From contig NZ_SPNJ01000002.1 of NCBI RefSeq assembly GCF_004563925.1, positions 744,001-808,000 on the forward strand: 64,000 nucleotides of DNA. Reading direction: 5' to 3'. Below the pieces are notes generated by a model, which worked only from the letters and a program-made list of their open reading frames with translations, was not told where the DNA came from and did no database searches. Positions 36,951 to 45,492 of the stretch are shown here, one piece after another (the stretch's first letter is position 1; each line of letters starts with the position of its first letter). Source of the stretch: Herbaspirillum sp. 3R11 (GTDB taxonomy: Bacteria; Pseudomonadota; Gammaproteobacteria; Burkholderiales; Burkholderiaceae_D). The position numbers and the translations under genes were made by a program.

Positions 36951-37684
36951 TACGCTCTCCCGACAGCCGTCAGCTTGGCGCTTTTGGTGGCGCCTGTTTC
37001 AGCGTCCTCGGTAGCAGAGCGGGCGCCGGTGACGAACAGGGCGTGCAGGTCGAAGCCGAACTTGTTCAGCTTGGCGATCGTGGTCTTGTTACCGCGCACC
37101 AGGGCGTTGTAGCCGAAGGTTGCAGGAATCGCCACTGCCAGACCCAGCGCAGTCATGATCAGCGCTTCGCCGACAGGGCCTGCGACCTTGTCGATACTGG
37201 CTTGGCCGGAAGTGCCGATCGACACCAGTGCGTGGTAGATGCCCCAGACGGTGCCGAACAGACCGACGAACGGTGCGGTCGAGCCGACCGACGCCAGCAC
37301 GGCCATGCCGGTTTGCAGCTTGCCCGATGCTTCGTCGATGGCCTGACGCAGCGACAGCGTCACCCAGTCGCTGACCGACAGTTGGTCATGCAGGTGACCC
37401 TTGTGGGCAGTATGGTGGCTCATCGATGTGACGCCTGCTTTGGCGACTTCGGCGAATGGATTGTCGTTGCCCAGTGTGGCGACGCCTTCCGGCAGGCTGG
37501 TGGTGTCCCAGAATGCATGGCCGGCCGCATCGGATGCGCGACGGAAGCGCAGCAGTTGCAGCGCCTTGGTGACGATGACATACCAGGATGCGATCGACAT
37601 GGCGACCAGCAGCACTGCGACGCCTTTAGTGACGAAATCCCCCTGTGCCCACAGGCTTTCCAATCCGTACGGACTTACTTCCAT
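36950..37684 (-). CDS. exbB: MotA/TolQ/ExbB proton channel family protein ExbB
   Basis: ExbB is the pentameric scaffold of the TonB motor. It has 244 residues with three membrane helices (about 15-37, 132-155 and 175-198) and the conserved GLFGTVWGIYHAL segment. It lies between tonB and exbD, the standard order. Confidence 0.95.
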   Translation of the reverse strand: MEVSPYGLESLWAQGDFVTKGVAVLLVAMSIASWYVIVTKALQLLRFRRASDAAGHAFWDTTSLPEGVATLGNDNPFAEVAKAGVTSMSHHTAHKGHLHDQLSVSDWVTLSLRQAIDEASGKLQTGMAVLASVGSTAPFVGLFGTVWGIYHALVSIGTSGQASIDKVAGPVGEALIMTALGLAVAIPATFGYNALVRGNKTTIAKLNKFGFDLHALFVTGARSATEDAETGATKSAKLTAVGRA

Positions 37685-37736
37685 GATGACTTCCTTTGCT
37701 TATTGACTTGAATGAATAGACGAATGAGTGACTAAA

Positions 37737-38441
37737 TTAGCGATCGAGCTTGAAATTGATGACGCCGGTGGCGGACACGACAATGGCCTTGCCGTCCTCG
37801 ATATAGGGTTTGAATACCGCGCGCATGACTGCGCGTCGCGCTTCATCATCCAGGCGGGACGAGCCCGAGCCCTTGATGATGTCGACTTTTTCGGCTTTGC
37901 CGCCGGTATTGACCAGTACCCGGAATTGCACGACGCCTTCTTCGCCCATACGCTTGGAGGCGGCGGGGTAGTTGACGCGCGGCGGTTCAATGTATTCGAT
38001 GCCGGAGGTAATCTGCTTGATCGGCGGTGGACCCGGCGGTGATGCCGGGGCCTGCGCAGGAGCAGCGGCGGGTGGTGACGGTTCGGCCGGTTGCGGTGGA
38101 GTAGGCGGTGCACTGATCGCAGTCGGTGCGGGCGCCTGAGTGACAGGAATCGGCGGCGGTGGCGTCACCGACTTCCTGACCACGGGGACGACCTTGGGCG
38201 GCGCCGGTGGCGCTTTTGGCGGTGCCGGTTCGGGAGCGCGTTCAGGCGTGATGAAGGTTGCGATCACTTCTTTCGGGATCGCGCTGGCGACCTGATGGAT
38301 CAGGCCGCTTTGCAGGGCATAGAAGAAGGCGATGTGCAGCAGGATGATGAAGCCGAGCGGGCCGATTTTCTTGACCTGGCGCCAGGCGAGACCAACCGGA
38401 TTGGACGAGCTGCTACTCATAGTAGGCGATGAAGCGTTCAT
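37737..38441 (-). CDS. tonB: energy transducer TonB
   Basis: TonB links the inner-membrane ExbBD motor to outer-membrane receptors for siderophores and heme. It has 234 residues: a membrane anchor at about 26-46, with the His in LLHIAFFY (the SxxxH-type helix); a long Pro/Ala-rich spacer (about 65-145); and a C-terminal receptor-binding domain with the YPAASKRMGEEGVVQFRV core. Start 38441 is chosen because the open frame beyond it would overlap bfd. No strong ribosome-binding site is visible, so translation may be coupled to bfd, 14 bases upstream. Confidence 0.93.
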   Translation of the reverse strand: MNASSPTMSSSSSNPVGLAWRQVKKIGPLGFIILLHIAFFYALQSGLIHQVASAIPKEVIATFITPERAPEPAPPKAPPAPPKVVPVVRKSVTPPPPIPVTQAPAPTAISAPPTPPQPAEPSPPAAAPAQAPASPPGPPPIKQITSGIEYIEPPRVNYPAASKRMGEEGVVQFRVLVNTGGKAEKVDIIKGSGSSRLDDEARRAVMRAVFKPYIEDGKAIVVSATGVINFKLDR

Positions 38442-38455
38442 GAATGGAATGATCT

Positions 38456-38683
38456 TTAGGCAATCATGGTATTCGCACGGAATACCAGAGTCTGCACTGT
38501 GTTGCGTGTTTGATTGGAATTGCTCAGACATTCACGGAGGACATGTTTGGCGCAGGTGTGACATTTGCCGCAGGAAGTGCCAATACCGAGCTCCTTGCGA
38601 AGCTCGGACATGGTGGTCATGCCTGCGTTCACTGCCTGGTGAATCTTGCCTTCGGAAATGTTGTTACAAACACATACGATCAT
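38456..38683 (-). CDS. bfd: bacterioferritin-associated ferredoxin Bfd
   Basis: Bfd is a [2Fe-2S] ferredoxin that donates electrons to bacterioferritin heme and so releases stored iron when iron is scarce. It has 75 residues. The four cluster cysteines are C4 and C6 (VCVCNN) and C38 and C41 (TSCGKCHTC). The C-terminal tail of about 20 residues is longer than in E. coli (64 residues). Its place in the same operon as hemP and tonB puts iron release under the same control as iron uptake. Confidence 0.95.
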   Translation of the reverse strand: MIVCVCNNISEGKIHQAVNAGMTTMSELRKELGIGTSCGKCHTCAKHVLRECLSNSNQTRNTVQTLVFRANTMIA

Positions 38684-38714
38684 TGTACGCCTTGCCGCCC
38701 GGGTATGTAGGCTC

Positions 38715-39035
38715 TTAAATGGATCTCGCTCCTGAAACGATGCGAGCGAACAGATTAAATTTCTCGGGTTGCGGCATTGTCCGTTCCACTACGGTTCCCC
38801 ACTGTTCCGACAATTGTTGGCAAGTTGCCCGCAATACCGGCGCCAGATTCGGCAAATCCGCCAGCGCTTTCAGGTGTCGTTCAATCACTGACGCCAATTT
38901 GACGCAGCTTTTGGTTTCCTGATTACTGGCAGTGTAATGAGACATCAAATGCAGCACTGCTGAGACCAGCAGCTCTGGCTGTGCCGGTGCGTTATTAGGT
39001 TCCACGAAAGCGGAATCCATTTTGTCGGTAACCAT
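38715..39035 (-). CDS. unknown protein in the heme/iron operon
   Basis: This is a 106-residue, soluble and mostly helical protein with a start-proximal acidic stretch and two cysteines (ETKSCVKLAS and RATCQQLSE). AAGGAGAG lies 7 bases before the ATG at 39035, so translation looks efficient. A TTG one codon further upstream is a worse start. I do not recognise a family. It lies between hemP and bfd, inside an operon otherwise devoted to heme and iron uptake, which suggests a role in iron or heme handling, perhaps as a small regulator or chaperone. That role is inference only. Confidence 0.8.
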   Translation of the reverse strand: MVTDKMDSAFVEPNNAPAQPELLVSAVLHLMSHYTASNQETKSCVKLASVIERHLKALADLPNLAPVLRATCQQLSEQWGTVVERTMPQPEKFNLFARIVSGARSI

Positions 39036-39151
39036 CAAACTCTCCTTAATCGGCTAGCTTGGCTGGCTAACGCGTAACGCATGGCATCACCGTTGGCTGG
39101 CTGGTTTTTACATCGCTTCACTACGAATCCTGAAGCGACTCCTTAATATGG

Positions 39152-39340
39152 TTACGCCGTCAGAATCAATTTGTTCAGCTGCGTCAGACGCAGTTTGTAA
39201 ATGCGACCGCCGTGGTCGATTTCCAGCTCGCGCATTTGCCGGAACAGATCCTGGCTCTTGATGCGAGTGATGGGGGAGCCATTTGCTGCTGTGGCTGGCT
39301 TGTTGCGGCGCTCGGATCCGTGCTCGATCAGTTGGTTCAT
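39152..39340 (-). CDS. hemP: hemin uptake protein HemP
   Basis: HemP/HmuP is a small protein of heme-uptake loci, shown in rhizobia and Burkholderia to act in the control of heme receptor expression. It has 62 residues. The conserved part is the C-terminal half IDHGGRIYKLRLTQLNKLILTA (about 41-62), preceded by a family-typical SQDLFRQMREL helix. AGGAGATC precedes the ATG. A Fur-like site lies 19 bases upstream of the start. It is the first gene of hemP-unknown-bfd-tonB-exbB-exbD. Confidence 0.92.
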   Translation of the reverse strand: MNQLIEHGSERRNKPATAANGSPITRIKSQDLFRQMRELEIDHGGRIYKLRLTQLNKLILTA

Positions 39341-39358
39341 GATGATCTCCTATTAAAT

Positions 39359-39376
39359 GCGAACAATTCTTATTTA
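39359..39376 (-). promoter_or_regulatory. putative Fur site upstream of hemP
   Basis: GCGAACAATTCTTATTTA has the same GCGAA-N2-ATTCTTA-Y-TT pattern as the site upstream of bfr at 36421-36438. It lies 19-36 bases upstream of the hemP start in an AT-rich stretch (39341-39420). Binding of Fur with Fe(II) would repress the whole iron operon. Confidence 0.5.
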
Positions 39377-39481
39377 GATTATTCGTCATTTGATCCAAGA
39401 TTGCAAGCTCTTTTATGATTTGTTGCGAGTTTCTTGCAGCAGGGAAATCGGGACGTGAAAATTTGTTGCCGAAAAAGCAAA

Positions 39482-39513
39482 AACGCCCCGTTGCGCAAGG
39501 CAAGCGGGGCGTT
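39482..39513 (-). terminator. terminator after mnmA
   Basis: AACGCCCCG and CGGGGCGTT form a perfect 9-bp stem with a 14-base loop, followed on the minus strand by TTTGCTTTTTC. It ends the nudJ-mnmA unit before the iron operon. Confidence 0.88.
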
Positions 39514-39532
39514 TCCGAGGGGATAGAAGCGC

Positions 39533-40627
39533 TTAAACGGACTCGATAATGCCGCCGCCGAGGCAAACATCCCCCTGATATAGCACCGCCGACTGGCCCG
39601 GCGTCACCGCCCATTGCGGTTCGCTGAAGCGCAGGTCGAAGCGGCCGCCGGCATCGCTGAACGAGCAGGGCACGTCAGCCTGGCGATAGCGCGTCTTGGC
39701 GCTAAGCTCTGCCATGTCCGGCGCCTCTCCTGCGACCCAACTGATCTGGCTGGCGCCGAGTTGCGCTGATAGCAGCCACGGATGGTCGTGACCCTGCACG
39801 ATGTAGAGCGTATTGGTTTCGACGTCCTTGCGCGCGACGTACCAGGCATCGCTGTTGCCGTCGGCATTCTGGTGCGCCTTGATACCGCCCAGGCCGATGC
39901 CCTTGCGCTGGCCCAGCGTGTAGAAGCTCAGACCGACGTGCTCGCCGACGATGTCGCCCTCGGGCGTTTTCATCGGGCCGGGTTTGTAGGACAGGTAGCG
40001 GTTCAGGAATTCCCGGAACGGCCGTTCGCCGATGAAGCAAATGCCGGTCGAGTCCTTCTTGGTCGCGTTCGGCAGTTTTAGCTGCTCGGCGATCTTGCGC
40101 ACTTCGGTTTTGTGGATTTCTCCGAGCGGAAACAGCGTCTTCGACAACTGCGCCTGGTTCAGCCGGTGCAGGAAATAGCTCTGGTCCTTGCTGGCGTCGA
40201 CCGCTTTCATCAGTTCGAACTTGCCGACCGGATTTTCGCGCACGCGCGCGTAATGGCCGGTGGCGATCAGGTCCGCGCCCAGATGCATGGCATGGTCGAG
40301 GAATGCCTTGAACTTGATCTCGGCGTTGCACAGCACGTCCGGGTTGGGCGTACGGCCGGCCTGGTATTCGCGCAGGAATTCGGCGAACACGCGGTCCTTG
40401 TATTCGGAGGCAAAGTTGACCGCTTCAATGTCGACGCCGACCACGTCGGCGACGCTGACCGCGTCGATCCAGTCCTGGCGCGTCGAGCAGTATTCGGAAT
40501 CGTCGTCGTCTTCCCAGTTCTTCATGAACAGGCCAATGACTTCATAACCCTGTTCTTTCAGCAGCCAGGCCGAGACCGACGAGTCGACGCCGCCGGACAT
40601 GCCGATCACCACTTTTTTCTTAGCCAT
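39533..40627 (-). CDS. mnmA: tRNA 2-thiouridine(34) synthase MnmA
   Basis: MnmA thiolates the wobble uridine of Glu, Gln and Lys tRNAs using ATP and sulfur carried from IscS/Tus proteins. From the start at 40627 it has 364 residues. The PP-loop GMSGGVDSS occupies residues 9-17. The catalytic cysteines are C100 in DVLCNAE and C197 in GICFIGE. The start is set by AGGAG 8 bases upstream; the open frame extends 6 codons further. It overlaps the Nudix gene by 8 bases, the same pairing as ymfB-mnmA (nudJ-mnmA) in E. coli. Confidence 0.96.
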   Translation of the reverse strand: MAKKKVVIGMSGGVDSSVSAWLLKEQGYEVIGLFMKNWEDDDDSEYCSTRQDWIDAVSVADVVGVDIEAVNFASEYKDRVFAEFLREYQAGRTPNPDVLCNAEIKFKAFLDHAMHLGADLIATGHYARVRENPVGKFELMKAVDASKDQSYFLHRLNQAQLSKTLFPLGEIHKTEVRKIAEQLKLPNATKKDSTGICFIGERPFREFLNRYLSYKPGPMKTPEGDIVGEHVGLSFYTLGQRKGIGLGGIKAHQNADGNSDAWYVARKDVETNTLYIVQGHDHPWLLSAQLGASQISWVAGEAPDMAELSAKTRYRQADVPCSFSDAGGRFDLRFSEPQWAVTPGQSAVLYQGDVCLGGGIIESV

Positions 40628-41129
40628 GGGCAACTCCTGCGTCAATCCCGACCGCTGCGGTCACACTCGCGTCGGTATACAGCAGCGACAGCGGCGCGCG
40701 CTGGCCGCTAAGGTAATCGTCCACGCAGCGCAGCACCAGCGGGCTCCGGTGGCGTTCGCGGCTGGCGGCGATTTCGTCGCGCGTCATCCAGAGTGTGCGC
40801 ACGATGCCGTCATCGAGCGGGCGGTCGTGCTGCACGCCCAGTCGGCCGGCAAAGGCAAAACGCAAGTAGGTCGTGTCGGCGCCGCCGCGCGAGGACGAGA
40901 CATTGCGCGACATATACATGCCGACCAGCGCGGTCGGCTCGAAATCGTGGGCGGATTCTTCCAGCGCCTCGCGCACCACCGCCTGCGTCAGCATCTCGCC
41001 CTGGTCCAGGTGGCCGGCCGGCTGGTTCAGGCGCAAGCCGTCGCCGGCCTGTTCTTCTATCATCAAAAAACGGCCCTCACGCTCGATAATCGCGGCGACT
41101 GTGACGGAGGGCTTCCAGACTTCAGACAT
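40620..41129 (-). CDS. Nudix hydrolase, NudJ-like
   Basis: This 169-residue Nudix enzyme has the Nudix box as [21 protein letters not shown] (about residues 40-60), with the usual final Gly replaced. Sequence and position before mnmA match E. coli NudJ/YmfB, which hydrolyses thiamine-diphosphate precursors and nucleoside tri- and diphosphates. The start at 41129 is preceded by AAGGAAAA. The frame is open 37 codons further but lacks a ribosome-binding site. It is cotranscribed with mnmA. Confidence 0.9.
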   Translation of the reverse strand: MSEVWKPSVTVAAIIEREGRFLMIEEQAGDGLRLNQPAGHLDQGEMLTQAVVREALEESAHDFEPTALVGMYMSRNVSSSRGGADTTYLRFAFAGRLGVQHDRPLDDGIVRTLWMTRDEIAASRERHRSPLVLRCVDDYLSGQRAPLSLLYTDASVTAAVGIDAGVAHG

Positions 41130-41242
41130 AATTTTCCTTACAAGAGCCGACATTTTACCGTGGCTGGGCAAAGGCTTCAGCGCGGCGGCCCGGAACGCAT
41201 CGCATATGCGAGTCCCGGCTCCTGTAATGCTTTTGCGCAAAG

Positions 41243-41272
41243 TTGTTGATCTTCAAATTTTACGTGTAAGAT
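41243..41272 (+). promoter_or_regulatory. putative promoter of the transhydrogenase operon
   Basis: TTGTTG (41243-41248), an 18-base spacer and TAAGAT (41267-41272) resemble a sigma70 promoter 33 bases before the pntAA start. The region is AT-rich relative to its flanks. Confidence 0.45.
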
Positions 41273-41305
41273 TCCGGTAAGAATTTACAACTACAGGAGC
41301 TCTGA

Positions 41306-42421
41306 ATGAGGCTAGGCATCCCCGTCGAAAGTCGGGACGGAGAAACACGCGTTGCGGCAACCCCGGAAACGGTCAAAAAACTGGTCGCCGCCAAACATGA
41401 GGTGCTGGTGGAGTCGGGGGCCGGCATCAAATCCAGCATTACGGACGAAGCCTATGTCGCTGCCGGTGCGGTCATCGCAGCCACGGCCGACGTTTATGGC
41501 GCCGAAGCATTGCTCAAGGTGCGTGCGCCGAGTGCAGACGAACGTGCGCGCCTGAAGTCGGGCACCGTCGTGGTCGGCATCCTGAATCCGTTCGATGCCG
41601 ACAACCTCGCCGCCATGGCCGCCGCCGGATTGACCGCTTTCGCGCTGGAAGCCGCGCCGCGCACCACCCGTGCACAGTCGATGGACGTGCTGTCCTCACA
41701 GGCCAACATTGCCGGCTACAAGGCCGTGCTGATGGCTGCCAATACCTATCAGCGCTTCATGCCGATGCTGATGACCGCCGCCGGCACCGTCAAAGCCGCG
41801 CGCATGCTGATCATGGGCGCCGGCGTCGCGGGTCTGCAAGCGATCGCCACGGCCAAGCGCCTGGGTGCGGTGATCGAAGCCTCCGACGTGCGTCCGGCAG
41901 TCAAGGAACAGATTGAATCGCTGGGTGCCAAATTCCTCGACGTACCCTTCATCACCGAGGAAGAAAAGGAAATCGCCCAGGGCGTCGGCGGCTACGCCCG
42001 TCCGATGCCGGCCGACTGGATGCGCCGCCAGGCTGAACTGGTGCATGAGCGCGCCAAACAAGCCGACATCATCATCACCACTGCGCTGATTCCCGGCCGC
42101 AAGGCGCCGGTGCTGATCAGCGAAGAAACCGTCAAGGCCATGAAGCCGGGTTCGGTCATCCTCGACATGGCGGTCGACCAGGGCGGCAACTGTCCGTTGT
42201 CCGAGCCGGGCAAGACGGTGATCAAGCACGGCGTGCACATCATCGGCGAAGGTAACCTGGCCGCGCTGGTGGCGGCTGATGCTTCGGCCCTGTATTCGCG
42301 CAACGTGCTTGACTTCCTCAAGCTGATCGTCGACGCCGAAGGCAAGCTGGTCATCAACCGCGAAGACGACATCGTCGCGGCGACCTTGCTGTGCAGCGGC
42401 GGCGAAGTGCTGCGCAAATAA
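41306..42421 (+). CDS. pntAA: NAD(P) transhydrogenase alpha subunit, soluble domain I
   Basis: This is the NAD(H)-binding domain I of the proton-translocating transhydrogenase, which makes NADPH from NADH. It has 371 residues; the split arrangement (separate PntAA and PntAB chains) is that of Rhodospirillum and many betaproteobacteria rather than E. coli, where the alpha chain is fused. The N-terminal RLGIPVESRDGETRVAATP and the Rossmann segment RMLIMGAGVAGLQAIATAKRLGA are clear. It is separated from pntAB by panD. Confidence 0.95.
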   Translation: MRLGIPVESRDGETRVAATPETVKKLVAAKHEVLVESGAGIKSSITDEAYVAAGAVIAATADVYGAEALLKVRAPSADERARLKSGTVVVGILNPFDADNLAAMAAAGLTAFALEAAPRTTRAQSMDVLSSQANIAGYKAVLMAANTYQRFMPMLMTAAGTVKAARMLIMGAGVAGLQAIATAKRLGAVIEASDVRPAVKEQIESLGAKFLDVPFITEEEKEIAQGVGGYARPMPADWMRRQAELVHERAKQADIIITTALIPGRKAPVLISEETVKAMKPGSVILDMAVDQGGNCPLSEPGKTVIKHGVHIIGEGNLAALVAADASALYSRNVLDFLKLIVDAEGKLVINREDDIVAATLLCSGGEVLRK

Positions 42422-42493
42422 CGAGGCCATTCCATGCATGCCGGTTCGCGCAAGCGCTCCGGAGCAGAACCAAGAATTAAAGAGTAAAGCCTT

Positions 42494-42856
42494 ATGCAAC
42501 GAATCATGCTGCGCGCGAAGATCCATCGTGCGACTGTGACCGAATGTGACCTGAATTACGAAGGTTCCTGCGGTATCGACGAAGACCTGCTGGACGCCGC
42601 CGATATCCGTGAATTCGAAAAGATCGAGCTGTACAACGTCAACAACGGCGAACGCTTCTCCACCTACGCTATCCGCGGCAAGCGTGGCAGCGGCGAGATT
42701 TCCCTGAACGGCGCGGCAGCCCGCCGCGCGCACCTGGGCGATCTGCTGATCATCTGCACCTATGCACCCATGACGGACGCAGAAATCGCCAGCTATGTAC
42801 CGAAGATCGTCTTCGTCGACGACAAGAATCACATCACCAGCCTGAAAGCCATATAA
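42494..42856 (+). CDS. panD: aspartate 1-decarboxylase precursor PanD
   Basis: PanD makes beta-alanine for pantothenate and CoA synthesis. It is a 120-residue proenzyme that cleaves itself between G24 and S25 (YEGSCG) to form the pyruvoyl group. The catalytic K9 (RAKIHRA), Y58 region ([20 protein letters not shown]) and R54-type residues fit the family. It lies between pntAA and pntAB, separated by 72 bases upstream and 63 bases downstream, with no terminator visible, so it seems to be carried within the transhydrogenase operon. Confidence 0.95.
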   Translation: MQRIMLRAKIHRATVTECDLNYEGSCGIDEDLLDAADIREFEKIELYNVNNGERFSTYAIRGKRGSGEISLNGAAARRAHLGDLLIICTYAPMTDAEIASYVPKIVFVDDKNHITSLKAI

Positions 42857-42919
42857 AACCAAACAGGTCGCGGCATCGATACATCAATTCATGCTGCAGC
42901 CACAGAAAGGAATGACATC

Positions 42920-43237
42920 ATGGAAGTCAGTCACACCATCATCAACCTGATCATCTTCGTGCTGGCGATCTACGTCGGCTACCACGTGGTCTGGACCGTT
43001 ACACCGGCCTTGCACACGCCGCTGATGGCGGTTACCAACGCCATCTCGGCGATCATCATCATCGGCGCCATGCTGGCCGCCGGCCTGACCGAAGGACCGG
43101 TAGGCCGCATCGCCGGCACGCTGGCCGTGGCGCTGGCGGCGGTCAACGTTTTCGGCGGCTTCATGGTCACGCAGCGCATGCTGGAAATGTTCAAGAAAAA
43201 AGAACCTAAAATCAAGACAGACAAGGCGGGGGCATAA
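42920..43237 (+). CDS. pntAB: NAD(P) transhydrogenase alpha subunit, membrane part
   Basis: This is the 105-residue membrane half of the split alpha chain (domain II), with three hydrophobic helices (about 7-27, 33-53 and 62-82). Together with PntB it forms the proton channel. AGAAAGGAATG gives a good ribosome-binding site. It ends 2 bases before pntB. Confidence 0.93.
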   Translation: MEVSHTIINLIIFVLAIYVGYHVVWTVTPALHTPLMAVTNAISAIIIIGAMLAAGLTEGPVGRIAGTLAVALAAVNVFGGFMVTQRMLEMFKKKEPKIKTDKAGA

Positions 43238-43239
43238 GC

Positions 43240-44676
43240 ATGAGCATGAATCTGGTAACCCTGCTGTACCTGGTGGCCTCGGTGCTCTTCATCCAGGCGC
43301 TGAAAGGTCTGTCGCATCCATCCACTGCACGTCGCGGCAACGCCTTCGGCATCGCCGGCATGACCATTGCGGTGCTCACGACGATCGCGCTGATCATCAA
43401 GCTCAAGGGCGACATGCCGGGTTCGGGCATCGGCTTCTGGCTGGTGGCCGGCGGCGTGGTGGTCGGCGGCGGCATTGGCGCGTATCTGGCCAAGAGCGTC
43501 GAAATGACCAAGATGCCGGAACTGGTCGCAGCGATGCACTCGCTGATCGGCTTGGCGGCAGTCTGTATCGCCGTCGCAGCCGTGGCCGAACCCTGGGCCT
43601 TCAACATCGCCGCGCATGGCGAAGCGATCCCGCTGGGTAATCGCGTTGAATTATTCATCGGCACCTTCGTCGGCGCGATCACCTTCTCCGGTTCGGTGAT
43701 TGCGTTCGGCAAGCTGTCGGGCAAGTACAAGTTCCGCCTGTTCCAAGGCGCGCCGGTCAGCTTCTCGGGCCAGCACATGCTGAACCTGTTGCTGGCAGTG
43801 GCAATGATCGGCTTCGGCGTGATCTTCGTGCTGACGCAGAACTGGGTGCCGTTCATCCTGATGGCGGCAATCGCCTTCGTGCTCGGCGTGCTGATCATCA
43901 TCCCCATCGGCGGCGCCGACATGCCGGTGGTGGTGTCGATGCTCAACAGCTACTCCGGCTGGGCGGCGGCGGGCATCGGCTTCTCGCTGAACAACTCGAT
44001 GCTGATCATTGCCGGTTCGCTGGTCGGATCAAGCGGCGCGATCCTCTCGTACATCATGTGCAAGGCGATGAACCGTTCGTTCTTCAACGTGATCCTAGGT
44101 GGTTTTGGCGGCGATCCGGCGGCTGCCGCGGCGGTTGGCGGTCAGGCGCAGCGCAACGTCAAGTCGGGTTCGGCTGACGATGCGGCCTTCCTGATGGGCA
44201 ATGCGGAAACCGTGATCATTGTCCCAGGCTACGGCCTGGCGGTGGCGCGTGCACAGCATGCGTTGAAAGAACTGACCGAGAAGCTGACCCACAAGGGCGT
44301 GATCGTGAAGTACGCGATCCATCCGGTTGCCGGACGTATGCCGGGCCACATGAACGTGTTGCTGGCGGAAGCTGAAGTGCCGTACGATCAGGTCTTCGAG
44401 ATGGAAGACATCAACAGCGAGTTCGGCCAGGCCGACGTGGTGCTGGTACTGGGCGCCAACGACGTGGTCAATCCGGCCGCCAAGGATCCGAAATCGTCAA
44501 TCGCCGGTATGCCGATCCTGGAGGCCTACAAGGCCAAGACGGTCATCGTCAACAAGCGCTCGATGGCAGCCGGTTATGCCGGTCTGGACAATGAACTGTT
44601 CTACATGGACAAGACCATGATGGTCTTCGGCGATGCCAAGAAGGTCATCGAGGACATGGTCAAGGCAGTTGAGTAA
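43240..44676 (+). CDS. pntB: NAD(P) transhydrogenase beta subunit
   Basis: PntB carries the remaining membrane helices (domain II, about 1-270) and the NADP(H)-binding domain III (about 290-478). It has 478 residues with nine or so hydrophobic segments. The domain III fingerprint VIIVPGYGLAVARAQHAL and the later VVLVLGANDVVNPAA are intact. It closes the pnt operon at a strong terminator. Confidence 0.96.
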   Translation: MSMNLVTLLYLVASVLFIQALKGLSHPSTARRGNAFGIAGMTIAVLTTIALIIKLKGDMPGSGIGFWLVAGGVVVGGGIGAYLAKSVEMTKMPELVAAMHSLIGLAAVCIAVAAVAEPWAFNIAAHGEAIPLGNRVELFIGTFVGAITFSGSVIAFGKLSGKYKFRLFQGAPVSFSGQHMLNLLLAVAMIGFGVIFVLTQNWVPFILMAAIAFVLGVLIIIPIGGADMPVVVSMLNSYSGWAAAGIGFSLNNSMLIIAGSLVGSSGAILSYIMCKAMNRSFFNVILGGFGGDPAAAAAVGGQAQRNVKSGSADDAAFLMGNAETVIIVPGYGLAVARAQHALKELTEKLTHKGVIVKYAIHPVAGRMPGHMNVLLAEAEVPYDQVFEMEDINSEFGQADVVLVLGANDVVNPAAKDPKSSIAGMPILEAYKAKTVIVNKRSMAAGYAGLDNELFYMDKTMMVFGDAKKVIEDMVKAVE

Positions 44677-44694
44677 GCCTTGATTGCCTGAAAT

Positions 44695-44731
44695 AAAAAA
44701 GCCGCCGGATTCAAAACCCGGCGGCTTTTTT
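44695..44731. terminator. terminator between pntB and upp
   Basis: Six A residues, GCCGCCGG, a 9-base loop, CCGGCGGC and six T residues. It sits between convergent genes and works on both strands. Confidence 0.94.
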
Positions 44732-44745
44732 CATGGTGCGGAGAT

Positions 44746-45393
44746 TTACTTGGTGCCGAAAATCCGGTCGCCCGCATCACCGAGGCCCGGCACGATGTAG
44801 GCATGGCTGTCGAGGTGCGAATCGAGCGAGGCGACATACAGCTTCACATCCGGATGCGCGTCATGGAACACCTGCACACCTTCGGGCGCCGCCACCAGTG
44901 CGACGAAAATGATGTTCTCGGCCGTCACGCCGCGTTTTTTCAGGACGTCAACGGCATACACCGCGGAGTTGCCGGTCGCCACCATCGGATCGCACAGGAT
45001 CATGGTGCGGTCTTGCAGGTCGGGCAGGCGCACCAGGTATTCCACCGGTTGATGCTGGTCGTTGCGATACACGCCGATATGGCCGACGCGGGCAGAGGGA
45101 ATCAGTTCCAGCAAGCCGTCGCTCATGCCGATGCCGGCGCGCAGCACGGGAACCACGGCCAGCTTCTTGCCGGCGATGACCGGCGCTTCGTAGGTGACCA
45201 GCGGCGTTTCAATCGACTCGGTAGTCAGCGGCAGGTCGCGCGTGATTTCGTAGCCCATCAGCAAGGTGATCTCGCGCAGCAGGTCGCGGAAGGTGCGTGT
45301 CGAGGTGCGCTTGTCGCGCATGTGCGAGAGCTTGTGCTGAATCAGCGGATGGTTGAGGATGAACAGATTGGGGAAGCGGGGATCTTGTTTCAT
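44746..45393 (-). CDS. upp: uracil phosphoribosyltransferase
   Basis: Upp salvages uracil to UMP with PRPP. It has 215 residues. The PRPP loop [11 protein letters not shown] and the uracil-binding end segment [20 protein letters not shown] are present. It has no uracil permease beside it and is probably monocistronic, with a 99-base gap to ubiH on the same strand. Confidence 0.96.
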   Translation of the reverse strand: MKQDPRFPNLFILNHPLIQHKLSHMRDKRTSTRTFRDLLREITLLMGYEITRDLPLTTESIETPLVTYEAPVIAGKKLAVVPVLRAGIGMSDGLLELIPSARVGHIGVYRNDQHQPVEYLVRLPDLQDRTMILCDPMVATGNSAVYAVDVLKKRGVTAENIIFVALVAAPEGVQVFHDAHPDVKLYVASLDSHLDSHAYIVPGLGDAGDRIFGTK

Positions 45394-45492
45394 GATCTTA
45401 TTTCATGGTCTTGTCAGTCAGGACCGCAAGCGTGCGGCAATGCTGCATTGTCTCATGCCAGGCGCTGCGGGCAAGGGATTCAGGGCCGACTC

